From: Rhynchonema sp. JSB1_4
Taxonomy: Eukaryota; Nematoda; Chromadorea; Monhysterida; Xyalidae
Reading direction: 5' to 3'
NCBI GenBank assembly: GCA_030248065.1
Contig: JASAMV010005069.1
Span: 177,516-241,515, forward strand
Length of the DNA: 64,000 nt
Shown: positions 27,576 through 38,529 of the stretch, piece by piece
Position numbering within the stretch: position 1 is the stretch's first letter
Layout: each line of letters starts with the position of its first letter
Notes under the pieces: generated by a model
Seen by the model: only the letters and a program-made list of their open reading frames with translations
What the model was told of the DNA's origin: nothing
The model's database searches: none
Position numbers and translations under genes: made by a program

Positions 27576-28872
27576 CTACCAACCACCTTTTACAATCCAT
27601 TCCGGTAAATATTTATCATACCATTTAGGGCCGGCCTTTCCACCCAGGTACCAGTGCCAGAAGAACATGCCTCGAACGCCCGGATTCCCTGCGACGTTGT
27701 AGAGGTCGTAGCCATGGGGATCGAACCTGAAACAGTTTGACCAGTAATAGACGTGGAAAAGGACAATACATTTAACAGCATCGGTTCTATGAGGATAAGA
27801 ACACCAGACCCGTTTTGCGATTGTTTTTGAGGTATCTCTATGATGTCTGGGTTGCCATGAAAGCTGCATTGAAGCAAAAATACCAATGTTATTGGTCAGA
27901 TGTTGTCTATGATGCCTGAAAAACAGCAGAGCACATTGCTACCACAGGATTCAGCTTCCGAAGGTAAATAAAGATATGGGACATCAACAAAGAACAAACA
28001 TCAACCAAAAACACATCACCATTTGTCATCGGCCTCGGTGGTGAAATATCGGGGCTCGCCATACCAGGTGCCCGTCTGCCAGCCGGGCACGTTCTTCATG
28101 ATTTCCTCTTCCTCATCGCGATTCTTTCGCAACTGTTTCAGCCAGCTGGAGCAAAAATACGAAAATACAATACACCACAGACACATTCTGATCAGGTCGC
28201 TTGGTCCCAATTGTTAGGTGCACCATTACAGTTAGAAATTACTATCTAGGTATGTCGCCAAAGCACTTCCTACTTGGAAGAAAGTGTGCAAGAAAATTCT
28301 TACAAGGCCGAAGCTAGAAAATTGGCGAATCACATAAAAGCAATGGATGCAAAATGCAGTACGAACCGTCTGTCTCGTTCGGCGTATATGAACGGCTGCA
28401 TGGCACACTTCACATCGGTCTCATGAATTGCACGTCCACTGAAACAACACAAAACATACAGTAATGAAAATTATACGGTCGCTCGTCGTACGTACATCCC
28501 CAGACATTAGTAAAAGAAAAATGAACCAACCGATTCCTAAAATGTACATATTTTGTGTTTATCCACACGTAGATGAACGCAACACCAGTCACTCCAATGA
28601 AACGCTTGTCTGAAAAAGTGCTTTTATCACCCACCACGATTACATCAGCACCAAAAAACTTTTTCAGCCGCTAATTTTGCGCACCAGACAGAGCCGGAAA
28701 TCTGCGGCCGTGCCCGGTCGTACGCAGTAAAGTAAAATTCGGCCTGAATGAGACAGGGACGAAAAGTTCATAATAACCAACTTGTGAACCACGTTCTCAT
28801 GTACGTTCTGTTGGTGAAGATCTTCTCGTATCCACCTGGCGGTGGCATGTCTTGTTTGTACGCAAACACCAT
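27576..28872 (-). CDS. NDUFA13: GRIM-19 / NDUFA13, complex I accessory subunit
   Basis: A single-pass subunit of mitochondrial NADH:ubiquinone oxidoreductase in the inner membrane. Exons: 28872-28790, 28743-28685 (tentative), 28609-28531, 28438-28367, 28145-28020, 27726-27576; phases agree and give 189 residues. The start gives MVFAYKQDMPPPGGYEKIF, the conserved N-terminus. Exon 3 is the membrane span (FIGVTGVAFIYVWI), exon 4 RAIHETDVKCAMQPFIYAER, and exon 5 the signature EEEEIMKNVPGWQTGTWYGE. The last exon adds about 49 aromatic-rich residues (MFFWHWYLGG, KWYDKYLPEW) beyond the part I can align with the 144-residue vertebrate protein. It lies 555 bp upstream of RELCH on the same strand and is divergent from MPRIP. 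Exon 2 was chosen for phase; another short exon is possible. Confidence 0.9.
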
Positions 28873-29222
28873 GGCGACGTTCGCATTCGGTGTGTTTTGA
28901 TTGATTCACTCTTCGTTGACAAAAATGGGCGCGCGGCGTCAAGGCGGACGCGGCCGCGCGTTCACAAGTTTTATTATCTTCGCAAACCGGTCGTTCTGTG
29001 AATTACAGCAAGAAGAAACTGAAAACAGTGAATTTTTTTATAAAATTTGACCTTTCAAAGTGTAAAAAAGGTTTAACCGCGTTCGAAACAATGTTTTCTT
29101 GAGAAAGCAAGTGATTTTGACACTTTCGACTTTCAGCGTGAAAAAAAGTTAATTTTGGCGCTCCTCGTGGCAGTTGTACGGCACCCCATTTTTTTCAAAG
29201 GGGGAACAGACGTACCCACCTG

Positions 29223-30012
29223 CAGTGTAGTTCCTGGTCCGGAGGGGGAACAGGCGGTCCCCCCTTTTTTCGGAGGGGGAACAGACGTACCCACCTGGGG
29301 GGGAAGGGGGGGGGGAGGACCCAAGTTTGGAGAAAAGTCATTTTTTGAGGACGAAAATTTGACTCATTTTTGCCCCTTTTAGGAAAAAATCTCAATAAAA
29401 AGGGTATTTTGGCGGCGATTTTTGACGATATTGACCTAAAAATCACTCATGTTATGCCTAAAAATGCCTATTTTAGACCAAAATTTGCCTATTTTAGGTA
29501 AAAATTGGGGGAGCAGACGTACCCGGAGGCAGTGTAGTTCCTGGTCCGGAGGGGGAGATAGCGGACCCTCCGTTTTTTTCAGAGGGGGAGATAGTGTACC
29601 CCCGAGGGGGGAAGGGGGGGGGAAGAGCCAAATCCAGGAAAAAGTCACTTTTTGAGGTAGAAAATTTGACCTATTTTTGCCCCTTTTTGGAAAAAATTCT
29701 TCATAAAAAGGGTATTTTGGCGACTTTTGAGAACATTGACCTGAAAATCACACATTTTTGGCCTAAAAATGTCCATTTTAGGCCTAAAAATGCCTATTTT
29801 AGGCAAAAATTGGGGGAGATAGTGTACCCGGAGGGGGAGATAGGGGGATAGTGTACCACCCGAGGGGGAGATAGCGTACCCGAGGGGGGGGACCCCCCCT
29901 CCCCCCCAGGAACTACACTGCCCGGAGGGGGAACAGTGGGGCAGGCGTACCATGGAGGGGGAACAGACGTACCCGAGGGGCGGGACCCCCCTCCCCCCCA
30001 GGAACTACACTG
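29223..30012. mobile_element. hAT-type MITE, family A, copy 2 (8-bp TSD CCCACCTG)
   Basis: The termini CAGTGTAGTTCCTGG and CCAGGAACTACACTG are inverted, and CCCACCTG is duplicated exactly at 29215-29222 and 30013-30020. An 8-bp duplication with CAG-type ends is the hallmark of hAT transposons. No transposase is encoded. Subterminal arrays contain GGAGGGGGAACAGACGTACC. A further copy is inserted inside. Confidence 0.93.
29530..29920. mobile_element. hAT-type MITE, family A, copy 1 nested in copy 2 (TSD CCCGGAGG)
   Basis: Same termini as the host. CCCGGAGG is repeated exactly at 29522-29529 and 29921-29928. The arrays here read GGAGGGGGAGATAGTGTACC, a changed version of the host's GGGGGAACAGACGTACC. 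The AT-rich core has repeated TTTTAGGCC/CTAAAAATG words, as in the host. Confidence 0.93.
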
Positions 30013-30089
30013 CCCACCTGGGGAGAGGAAGGGGGGGGAGACCCAAAAATTCCCGCGGACGGCCGGACAAAAATTGGGTCAAAATGTGA

Positions 30090-30174
30090 GCCAAAAATTC
30101 GGGCTGGGCCGGGCCGGAGATTTGGGGGTTCGGGCCGGGCCGGCCAAACCCGGCCCGATTGTCACCTGACCTCT
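30090..30174. mobile_element. Fragment of a family B (GGCCGGGCC) MITE
   Basis: It has GGGCCGGGCCGG runs and an end GGCCCGATTGTCACCTGACC, a diverged version of the family B right end GGCCCGATTCCCACCTCTG. The core is missing. It is a short degraded copy. Confidence 0.5.
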
Positions 30175-30220
30175 GCTTGTCTTCGGTAATTTCTGACTTT
30201 CACAGCGGTAATTATGGTTA

Positions 30221-31127
30221 CCATATTGTCGGAAATAGAACCCCCCATTAATTGACCCCCCCATTAATTGAACCCCCCCTAAATGGCTCGAAATCAAAAA
30301 TAGAACCCCCCATTAGGTAATTGACCCCCCATTAATAGAACCCCACCCCCAACCTTCACCGTACCACAGATTAGTGGTACGGTAAGGCTGTGTTGTTGTG
30401 TCAAACGTTGCTTAAGCTCGCGTGCACAACAGAATACAGCTTTTTAAGCATAATTGCCTCTGTTAAAGTTAGAAAATACCGAAAACAAGTCATTTTTATG
30501 GGCATCAGTAACAACGATTTTTTTCGTCGGGGGGCCAAATGAAAAATATAACCCCCCAATAATTGAACCCCCCCAAAATGACCCCAGTGAAAAAATAGAC
30601 TCCCCGGGTTCCAGAGGTGGGAATCGGGCCGGCCCGGCCCGGCCCGGCCCGACGTTCGGGCCGGGCCGGGCCGAGGTTTCCGGCCCGACCGGTCGGGCCG
30701 GGCCGGGCCTGGCCGACTTTTCGGAATGTCGGGCCGGGCCGGGCTGGCCGGCCCGAAAAGGCCCGACATCATCGAATTTCAATAAAAAACCGTGATTTTT
30801 TAGGCTAAATTTGTCAAAATTTCTCGCGATTCTGCAAATTAGTACCAACTTCCATGATTATCAGGTATTTTTAAACCAAAAAAACAGTAATTTTTGCACC
30901 AAAAAATTGCTTCAAAATATCATCAGAAAAAGTCGGGCCGAAAAAATCGGGCCGGGCCGGGCCGGGCCGACTTTTTTCCGAGTCGGGCCGGGCCGGGCCG
31001 GACTTCCCGGCCCGAACTGTCGGGCCGGGCCGGGCCGGGCCGACCCCCGGACCTCGTCGGGCCGGGCCGGGCCGAGGTAACCCGGCCCGATTCCCACCTC
31101 TGCCGGGTTCTATTTCCGACAATACGG
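30221..31127. mobile_element. TA-flanked MITE, family U, copy 1
   Basis: The ends CCATATTGTCGGAAATAG and CTATTTCCGACAATACGG are inverted and flanked by TA (30219-30220 and 31128-31129). Inside are units of GAACCCCCCATTAATTGACC. It hosts the family B copy at 30612-31102. TA duplication fits Tc1/mariner-like or related transposases; the superfamily is not assigned. Confidence 0.8.
30612..31102. mobile_element. hAT-type MITE, family B, copy 1 (8-bp TSD CCGGGTTC)
   Basis: The termini CAGAGGTGGGAATCGGGCC and GGCCCGATTCCCACCTCTG are inverted; CCGGGTTC is repeated at 30604-30611 and 31103-31110. Arrays of GGGCC/GGCCC flank an AT-rich core that is shared with the 38084-38465 copy. No coding capacity; the long Pro/Arg/Gly/Ala frames are array artefacts. 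Confidence 0.93.
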
Positions 31128-31365
31128 TAATCTGCTGGAGCGTTCTCTTTCAAATGCGAGTGGCGGAAAGATGCGGTCCGCCGACTGGCCGACATTCTGT
31201 CAGTTTTGTGTGCATTTGTGCGTGTGTGGACCCTTGTTGAATGTATGACACAAAACATTTGTGTGTTGAACGACGTTGCTGTTCGCGTAAGCGCGCAACA
31301 AATTGAGGTCAGCCAGCTGGAACTTGACATCATCTCTCTCAACCCAATCTCTTTCTTTTGCTTTT

Positions 31366-31828
31366 GGGCACTCCCACAGGTTATGTCGGGCTCATGGGGC
31401 GGGTCCGGACTTGTCCGGGTATTGGGCATATCGCGTCGTGGACCTCTGGAACGGGCTCCCAGAGAGTGTGGTCTCTGCTGCCTCAACTGCGGCTTTCAAA
31501 ACTAAACTAAACTCACGTGGTCGAGACCTAGTTTCTCGCCACATTTCTTCAAAATTTTCAGCCGTCGTTGACTGATCCCCTCAGTCACTGGGTTGCTGCT
31601 TTTCAGATAATCATCAATATTCCGTCATCCGTTGCCGACTTTATTGCTCGTTACGTTTGTTCTCTTCATTAGTTTGGTTGGTTGAATCTCGCCGGTATGT
31701 TTTCTTTGTCGTTTGTTCGTTCATGTTCACATTTTCGTTTATTAATACTCATGTTCATTTTTTAGGGTTTCTCCGGATCTTGTGTAAAGGTCTTTGCGAA
31801 AGCGTGCAGATAAAATTTGAATTTGAAT
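31366..31828 (+). mobile_element. LINE 3' end fragment (copy Z)
   Basis: The last codons of the reverse-transcriptase ORF (YWAYRVVDLWNGLPESVVS, FKTKLNSRGRDLVS) end in TGA near 31573. A 3' UTR and a short TTTGAA-type tail near 31815 follow. It is nearly the same as the 3' end of copy Y at 36502-37450. 5'-truncated, inserted in the left arm of V. Confidence 0.85.
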
Positions 31829-32537
31829 TTGAACTTTTCGAAACCGTGTAACTGGAGCATTTTTGGGCGTCTCATGAGCTCGTGGCTGGACGATACACTT
31901 GTTGACGTATGCATTCACTGTGCTTAATTTATTTTTGTCACACAGTCAACAAGCGTACAAAATGCATCCCCCGCCAGTTTTTACAGTTGTTTACAGTCAA
32001 CAAGTGTCTAGTTATATGTGGTTTGGGTGGTTGGGACGGATGGAAATGGTTGGTGGACATCATACGGTCGTGGAGTTTGCCAAAGATTCATTCGTGTCCC
32101 TTGTGAACCGGTGATGGAAATTGCCAAAGGTCCGTTCGTAACCTTTGCCAATAGACCGATGATCAACGGCAACGAATGGAGCTCTGGCCAACACAACGAT
32201 CGATTGACAACGGTCCCGAATCCGAATGGATACCGACTGCCAGTGGCTGTGAGGCACGAGTCGGCTCACATATTTTTCGCCTATTTTTTGATACTGGTCT
32301 CTTCGTCGCGTGCTCGAACTGCCTTCAACATATTACGACAGCAAATGCGACTATATGGGGATCGGAATGACGTAAAAAGATGAGCAAACTATAAAGTTTA
32401 TTCTATTCTTTGATGAAACAAGGCAAACATTGGACAAGCAAAGGCTTCAACAACAAAAAAACACTTAGTAAAACGAGATCTTGAAAAAAATCCACCACCT
32501 AAAAGTAAATCCTGGCTAGGGATCGGTGCGGGCAGGG

Positions 32538-33255
32538 CAGGGTTGGGCAAAAAAAAATTTTTTTTTAAAAAAAATAATTTTTTTAAAAAAAAAAAGGTTT
32601 TTGAAAAATTTTTTTTTTAAAAAAAAAAATTTTTTTTTTAAAAATTTTCGGGGGAACAAAATGTTCTAAAACGTCCAAAAATGGCCTTTTTGGGGGTTAT
32701 TTTTTGTCATTTTTTCTCAAGGGTCGAAAAATTTTCTTCACAAAATCACCTTTGGGGCATGTATTTGGTACCTAAGATACCCCAAATGATGTTATTATAC
32801 CTTCCCTTGATACATGGGACACAGTATGCATGTGCCTACATGGTACTTCGATGTCATACCCCATCAGGTCGGTCATATACAACTGATTCAGCTGCCCGAC
32901 AAGTATTTCTGCAGCTTATATTCTCAATTCCGTGTGGTTTATAAGTGAATCTTGCTTATTCGGCCACAAACTGTTGTGTCCGATACCACAGAGCAGCAAT
33001 CATCGGTCCATATCAAGCACAGACTGTTGGATCGCACCGAAATGACGTAAACACCCTTGATAAGTGATGCAAACCAAGTCACAAAAGTGACTTGTCAATT
33101 AAAGTTGCATTTTTTGCCGATTTTGCGCGTTTTTTAGGCAAATTTGGTAAAATTTCCCCGAATCTCAGACTTTTTAAAAAAAAATTTTTTAAAAAAAAAA
33201 AATTTTTTTTTTAAAAAAAAACTTGTTTAAAAAAAAATTTTTTTTTCCAACCCTG
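32538..33255. mobile_element. hAT-type MITE, family F (8-bp TSD GGGCAGGG)
   Basis: The ends CAGGGTTGG and CCAACCCTG are inverted, and GGGCAGGG is duplicated at 32530-32537 and 33256-33263. CAGGGTTGG is a common hAT terminus. The subterminal arrays are alternating runs of A and T; the core is unique. It lies in the loop of element V. Confidence 0.93.
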
Positions 33256-34563
33256 GGGCAGGGTAGCCGACACCCGACAGTTGAGTTGTGCCGACACCCG
33301 ACATCCGATATTAAGAGGTGTCAGCCGACGCCCGACACCCAGCACTTCTTGAAGTAAAAAGGGATAAGCATGGCCAAATCAATGGAACTTTAACCCCATG
33401 TCAACTTTTAAAAAATTTGTGCGCAAAAAACTGAATTGAATTCCTATAGTTTGCTCATGTTTTTATCCCCATAGTCGTATTTGTTGTCGTAATATGTTCA
33501 AGGTAGTTCGAGCACGCGAAGAAGAGATCAGTATAAAAAAATAGGCGAAAAATATGTGAGCCGACTCGTGCCTCACAGCCACTGGCAGTCGGTATCCATT
33601 CGGATTCGTGGCCGTGTCAATCAATCGTGGTGTTGGCCTGAGCTAAATAGCTCCATTCGTTGCCGTTGGTCATCGGTCAATTGGCAAAGGTCACGAACGG
33701 ACCTTTGGCAGTTTCCACTTGATCGGTTGACAAGGGCACGAATGGATCTTTGGCGAACTCCACGACCGAATGACAGAGGACACAAATGAAAATAGTGTGA
33801 CGTGACGTCCACCAACAACGTGCATCCGTCGCAACCACCCTAACCACACAAATGCACACAAACTGACATAATGTCGGCCAGTCGGCTTACCGCATTTTTC
33901 CCCCACTCGCATTTGAAAGAGAACGCTTCAGCAGCAGCAGATCTCGTTAGTTAGTTAGTGCTGGTTTTGTTCGCTGGAGTCCGATACCGGTTTGTTGTCG
34001 TTAATTGTATTTTGTTCTTGATAATGTTTCTTATATCAATTTGGGTTGTCCCGAATCCTCGTTTCGTTTGTTCTCTTCATTAGTTTGGTTGGTTGAATCT
34101 CGCCGGTACCGTATTGTCGGAAATAGAACCCCCCATTAATTGACCCCCCCCCATTAATTGAACCTCACCCAAATAGCTCGAAATCAAAAATAGAACCCCC
34201 CCCATTAATTGACCCCCCATTAATAGAACCCCACCCCCAACCTTCACCGTACCAGATTAGTGGTATGGTAAGGCCCCCAAGTCCCCCCTGTCTAGGCCTG
34301 GGCACAATACCACTTTTGACACCCAATACCAATACCCAATACCAATACCGGTCCTGTACCAATACCCAATACCCAATACCAATACCAATTTGGTGACCCA
34401 ATACCAATACCCAATACCAATACCGGGTGAGACCCAATACCAATACCAATACCCAATACCAGATCAATACTACTAAAGTGCCTGGTATTGGGTTTGGTCA
34501 GTGGTGTAGCTACCCAGGCGGGGCGGCAACCTACTGTACCACCCAAAATGCGGGGCGGCAACC

Positions 34564-35009
34564 TATACTTGCGTATTTTTCCGCAAAATATATTTTTGGA
34601 AAAAAAACCGTTTTTTTTCCGGAAAAAAAACCGTTTTTTTTCCAAATATTTTTCCAGTACTTAAGGATACCCATGGTCCAAAAACGCCTATTTTGGAGAC
34701 AATTTTATCGGGAAATGGCCTGAAATAGGCTAAAAATGCACTTGCAGATTAAAAAGTGCTCATTTTGAACTGTTTAGCACCGATTTACATTGGTTTTGAC
34801 AACATCCTTTCGCAACCTTTGAAAATATCTCGAAAATTTTTGGAAAAAAAACCGTTTTTTTTTCCAAAAGTTGCCACTTGGAAAAATTTCCGGAAAAATA
34901 AAAACGTATTTTTCCGGGCCTCGGAAAAAAAACGGTTTTTTTTCGTTTTTTTCGGGAAAAAACGGTGTTTTTCGGAAAAAAAACGGTTTTTTTCCGGCCC
35001 GCAAGTATA
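34564..35009. mobile_element. hAT-like MITE, family C, copy 1 (8-bp TSD CGGCAACC)
   Basis: The ends TATACTTGCG and GGGCCCGCAAGTATA-type sequence are inverted, with CGGCAACC exactly at 34556-34563 and 35010-35017. The arrays are AAAAAACCGTTTTTTTTCC units; open frames rich in Lys/Pro/Phe here are array artefacts. A second copy lies at 57902-58333. Confidence 0.9.
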
Positions 35010-35395
35010 CGGCAACCTACCTAACTGTACTATGCCCCACCCAGGCGGGGCGCCCCCCCCCCCAAAGGGCCAGCCGAGCTAGGGGGGGGGGGGTCGTACC
35101 ACTTGGGGGGGGGGGGGGTCATCTGGAAACCGAAATTTTTTATGTCTAAATACTGAAGAAAATGTGGCCTAAAACACTAATTTCGCGCGCAGCGCACGAT
35201 TTTTCGCCTATTTGCAGACAAATATGCTAATTTTATGCAATTTTAAGCCAAAAATGAATGTTTTCGGTGAAAAGTTAGGTGGGGCGGCAACCTGCCTACT
35301 GTACCAGGGGAGGGGCGGCAACCTACCTACTGTACCAGGCGAGGGGCGGGCGGCTAACCTACCTACTGTACCTGGGGGGCCCCCGAGGGGAAGGG

Positions 35396-35398
<3 letters not shown>

Positions 35399-35432
<34 letters not shown>

Positions 35433-35511
35433 TCCCCCCCCAAATTCCCGCTACGCGCGCAAAACACTCACACGATCCACACAAATAAACACAAAAAAAT
35501 CACCCCAAACC

Positions 35512-35545
<34 letters not shown>
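35399..35545. repeat. Long C homopolymer tracts
   Basis: Two runs of about 30 C (about 35399-35430 and 35515-35545) lie in the right array of family D. Such runs are prone to sequencing and assembly length error, so their exact size should not be trusted. Confidence 0.85.
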
Positions 35546-35951
35546 TAGGTACATAACCCCCCCCCACCCAGGCCCTCGGCTCGGGTACAGTAGGTATCCC
35601 CCCCTCTCCGAGCGCGGTACAGTAGGTATCCCCCCCTCCAGAGTACCTCCAACACTGCCCCCCAGCTACACCACTGGGTTTGGTATTGGGTTGGTATTGG
35701 TATTGAGTATTGGGTATTGGGTTGGTATTGGTATTGGGTATTGGGTATTGGTCTTAGTATTGGTTTGGTATTGGGTTTTTGGTCTGGTATTGGGTTGGTA
35801 TTGGGTTTGGTATTGGTTTGGTATTGGGTTTTGAGTCAGGTATTGGGTTTGGTATTGGTTTGGTATTGGGTTTTTCTGGATTAGTATTGGGTATTGGTTT
35901 TGACCCAATACCTGGGCAAACCCAATACCAATACCCAATACCAATACCAGG

Positions 35952-36359
35952 CAGTGTAGTTCCTGGTCCGGAGGGGGAACAGACGTACCCTCCACTATTT
36001 TCGGAGGGGGAACAGACGTACCTACCTGGGGGGGGAAGGGGGGGGGGAAGTCCCAATTTGGGGGGGGACGGAAAAAAGTCATTTTTTGAGGTCGAAAAAT
36101 TGGACTATTTTTGCCTTCTTTTGCGAAAAATCCCCTATAAAAAGGGTATTTTGGCGTTTTTTTGGAGGTTTCACCTAAAGTTTACCTATTTTTGGCCTAA
36201 AAATGCCTATTTTAGGCCTAAATTTGCCCATTTTAGGAAAAAATTGGGGGAGCAGACGTACCCGGAGGGGGAACAGTGGGGCAGGCGTACCTCGGAGGGG
36301 GAACAGACGTACCCGAGGGGGGGGTCCCCCCCCCCCTCCCCCCCCCAGGAACTACACTG
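35952..36359. mobile_element. hAT-type MITE, family A, copy 4 (8-bp TSD ATACCAGG)
   Basis: The ends CAGTGTAGTTCCTGG and CCAGGAACTACACTG are flanked by ATACCAGG at 35944-35951 and 36360-36367. The matching empty site with one ATACCAGG is present at 39170-39177 in copy 2 of family G. Arrays read GGAGGGGGAACAGACGTACC. Confidence 0.95.
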
Positions 36360-37617
36360 ATACCAGGCTAGCTTCAATACCAATACCCAATACCCAATAC
36401 CAGAATTACACCCAATACCAATACCAAACACTGGTATTGGTATTGGTATTGGGTGGTATTGGTATTGGGTATTGGGTATTGTGCCCACCCATACCCCTGT
36501 CTATTTCTGTGGGAATGAGCAAATTATTTCACCACCCCATGTCCGGGACTTGGGTGTCCTAATAGACCAACAAAACTTGAAATTTGAATCACATATTGGT
36601 AAAATTGTGGCTGACGCCAGTAGAATGGAGAAGACCATCCGCCGAAACTTCCACAGTCGAAATCTCGATTTCCTCAGAAAACTATACTTGGCTTATGTTC
36701 GCCCATTGCTGGAATTCTCCATGTCCATTTGGTCCCCTCAAAATGTCACTTTAGCTAAAAACGTTAAAAAAATTCAACGTCGGTTCACCTACTATTTACC
36801 TGGCATGCAGACACTGTCTTATCAACAGCGTTTGCATGCCCTAAATTTAGACCCCCTAATTTATCGCCGGACCGTGAACGATCTTGTGCTTGTGTACAAG
36901 GTCATTCACGGTCACATACCTGGGGTAACCAAGGAATCCTTCTTTCCATCTCGTGACACCGGCCGCCCAACCCGAGGGCACTCCCACAGTTTGTGTCGAG
37001 TCCATGGCGCGGGTGCAGACTTGTCCGGATACTGGGCCTATCGTGTCGTGGACCTCTGGAACAGGCTCCCAGAGGACGTCGTCTCTGCTGCCTCAATTGC
37101 GGCCTTTAAAACTAAACTAAACTCACGTGGTCGAGACGTAGTTTCTTGCCACATTTCATCAAAATTTTCAGCTGTCGTTGACTGATCCCCTCAGTCACTG
37201 GGTTGCTGCTTTCAGGTCATCATCAATTTTGTTGACATCTGTTATCATCTCGTGTTCGCCATCAATCGCCGATTTATCGCCTGCCGTTGCTGTGTTGTTT
37301 GTTGTTATTGAATCTCTCCGGTACGTTTTGTCGTTTGATCATTCATGATCATAATTTTGTGTGCTATTTACTGATATTGTCTCTTTTTAGGTGTTTGCCG
37401 GATCTCCTGGAGGTCTTTGCGTGAGCTAACAGATAAAATTTGAATTTGAAAAAGGCTGTGTTGTTGTGTCAAACGTTGTTTAAGCTTGCGTACACAACAG
37501 AATACAGCCTTTTAAGCATAATTGCCGCTGTTAAAGTCAGAAACTACCGAAAACAAGCCATTTTTAGGGGCATTATTAACAATGATTTTTTTCGTCGGGG
37601 GCCAAATGAAAAATATA

Positions 37618-38022
37618 CCGTAAAAACCTAAATACAGCCCCCCCCGGAATAGAGCCCCCCCCGTAATACAGCCCCCCCAAAAAGGGGTCAGTGAATTAAT
37701 AGAGGCCCCCCCGGAATAGAGCCCCCCCCTAAGTAACATCCCCTATACTGTAGTGTATTAAGGCTTGATAGTGGTGTACAGGTACATTTATGCACGTTTG
37801 TTGTTCGTTCAGAGCACATAATACGCCTCCTATTGACGAATAGACACGAATAAATGCGATTACAAGCGAAAAAACATCCTTTCAAACCTTTTTTAGGGGT
37901 TTTTGGGGGTATATCTGGGAACAATTTTTCAGGTTCGGGTCAGTGAATTAATAGAGGCCCCCCCGGAATAGAGCCCCCCCGTAATAGAGCCCCCCCAAAA
38001 TGGGGTCAGTGAGTTAATAGAG
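37618..38022. mobile_element. TA-flanked MITE, family T, copy 1, right end deleted
   Basis: It begins CCGTAAAAACCTAAATA after TA in family U copy 2. It has blocks of GAATAGAGCCCCCCC and a unique core that is the inverse of T2. The expected end GGTTTTTACGG is missing; the sequence jumps within a C run straight into CCAGTGAAAAAATAGA of U. It holds the empty site of G2 (ATTACAAG at 37859-37866). Confidence 0.75.
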
Positions 38023-38083
38023 CCCCCCCTTCCAGTGAAAAAATAGACCCCCCGGGTTCTATTTCCGACAATACGGTACGCGG

Positions 38084-38465
38084 CAGAGGTGGGAATCGAG
38101 CCGGGTTACCTCGGCCCGGCCCGGCCCGACTTGGAAAAAAGTCGGCCCGGCCCGGCCCGATTTTTTTGGCCCGACTTTTTCTGATGATCTTTTGAAGCAA
38201 TTTTTTGGTGCAAAAATTACTGTTTTTTTGGTTTAGAAATACCTGATAATCATGGAAGTCGGTACTAATTTGCAGAATCGCGAGAAATTTTGGCAAATTT
38301 AGCCTAAAAAATTACGATTTTTTGTTGAAATTGGATGATGTCGGGCCTTTTCGGGCCGGCCACCCCGGCCCGGCCCGGCCCGACGTTCCAAAAAGTCGGC
38401 CCGGCCCGGCCCGACCGTTCGGGCCGGAAACCTCGGCCCGGCCCTCCCACCCCACCTCACCTCTG
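38084..38465. mobile_element. hAT-type MITE, family B, copy 2 (8-bp TSD GTACGCGG)
   Basis: The ends CAGAGGTGGGAATCGAGCC and CTCACCTCTG are inverted; GTACGCGG is at 38076-38083 and 38466-38473. The core is the inverse of the 30612-31102 core. Subterminal GGCCCGGCCCGG arrays are shorter than in copy 1. Confidence 0.92.
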
Positions 38466-38529
38466 GTACGCGGTACGTTTTCTTTGTCATTCGTTCGTTT
38501 ACGTATGTTCACATTTTCATTTACTAATA

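Larger units (their letters stand above)
29163..30060. mobile_element. Family A element, outermost broken copy hosting two more copies
   Basis: The parts on both sides of the inner copy (29163-29222 and 30021-30060) match the inner copies in order: CCCCATTTTTTTC, GGGGGAACAGACGTACC and CACCTGGGG, then GGAAGGGGGGGGAGACCC. They are therefore the split remains of an older family A copy. Its own outer termini are degraded or lost. Confidence 0.6.
31130..33942. mobile_element. Large fold-back element V
   Basis: The outer arm 31130-31230 (GTTCTCTTTCAAATGCGAG) is the inverse of 33850-33942. The inner arm about 31950-32398 (ending GATGAGCAAACTATA) is the inverse of about 33445-33830. A LINE 3' fragment interrupts the left arm and a hAT-type MITE sits in the loop. 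The arms share GACTGCCAGTGGCTGTGAGG in opposite directions. No transposase is seen. Confidence 0.8.
34499..35676. mobile_element. hAT-type MITE, family D (8-bp TSD GGTTTGGT)
   Basis: The ends CAGTGGTGTAGCT and AGCTACACCACTG are inverted; GGTTTGGT is at 34491-34498 and 35677-35684. Subterminal arrays read GGGGCGGCAACCTACTGTAC. It is inserted in the TATTGG array of G1 and itself hosts C1. Confidence 0.93.
34293..36493. mobile_element. hAT-like MITE, family G, copy 1 (8-bp TSD CCCCTGTC)
   Basis: The ends TAGGCCTGGGCACAATA and TATTGTGCCCACCCATA are inverted, with CCCCTGTC at 34285-34292 and 36494-36501. The interior is an array of CCCAATACCAATA and its inverse. Subtracting the two inserted elements leaves about 599 bp, close to the 586 bp of copy 2. 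It sits inside the LINE. Confidence 0.92.
34275..37450 (+). mobile_element. Non-LTR retrotransposon copy Y, 5'-truncated, hosting a MITE
   Basis: The readable ORF runs from about 36502 to TGA at 37183-37185. It encodes the C-terminal third of a CR1/Jockey-type reverse transcriptase: LGVLIDQ, FLRKLYLAYVRPLLEFSMSI, VKKIQRRFTYYLPGM, LHALNLDPLIYRR and VVDLWNRLP. A 3' UTR and a TTTGAA tail follow. AAGGC occurs on both sides (34270-34274; 37452-37456) and is single in U1, consistent with a short target duplication. The 5' remnant 34275-34292 is separated by MITE G1. Confidence 0.85.
34109..38076. mobile_element. Family U MITE, copy 2, split by a LINE and a T element
   Basis: It starts CCGTATTGTCGGAAATAG and ends CTATTTCCGACAATACGG with TA on both sides (34107-34108, 38077-38078). 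The left part 34109-34274 and right part from 37451 together match U1 without a gap at GGTAAGGCTGTGTTG, showing where the LINE entered. Its 3' half is shortened by a deletion at the T1 junction. Confidence 0.8.

Noticed and set aside
30401..31122. Long Pro/Gly/Ala/Arg frames as a proline-rich protein
   Set aside because: They are translations of GGCCC arrays in a hAT-type MITE and exist on both strands.
34756..35082. Lys/Pro/Phe-rich frames as a gene
   Set aside because: They come from AAAAAACCGTTTTTT arrays of family C and appear in several frames.
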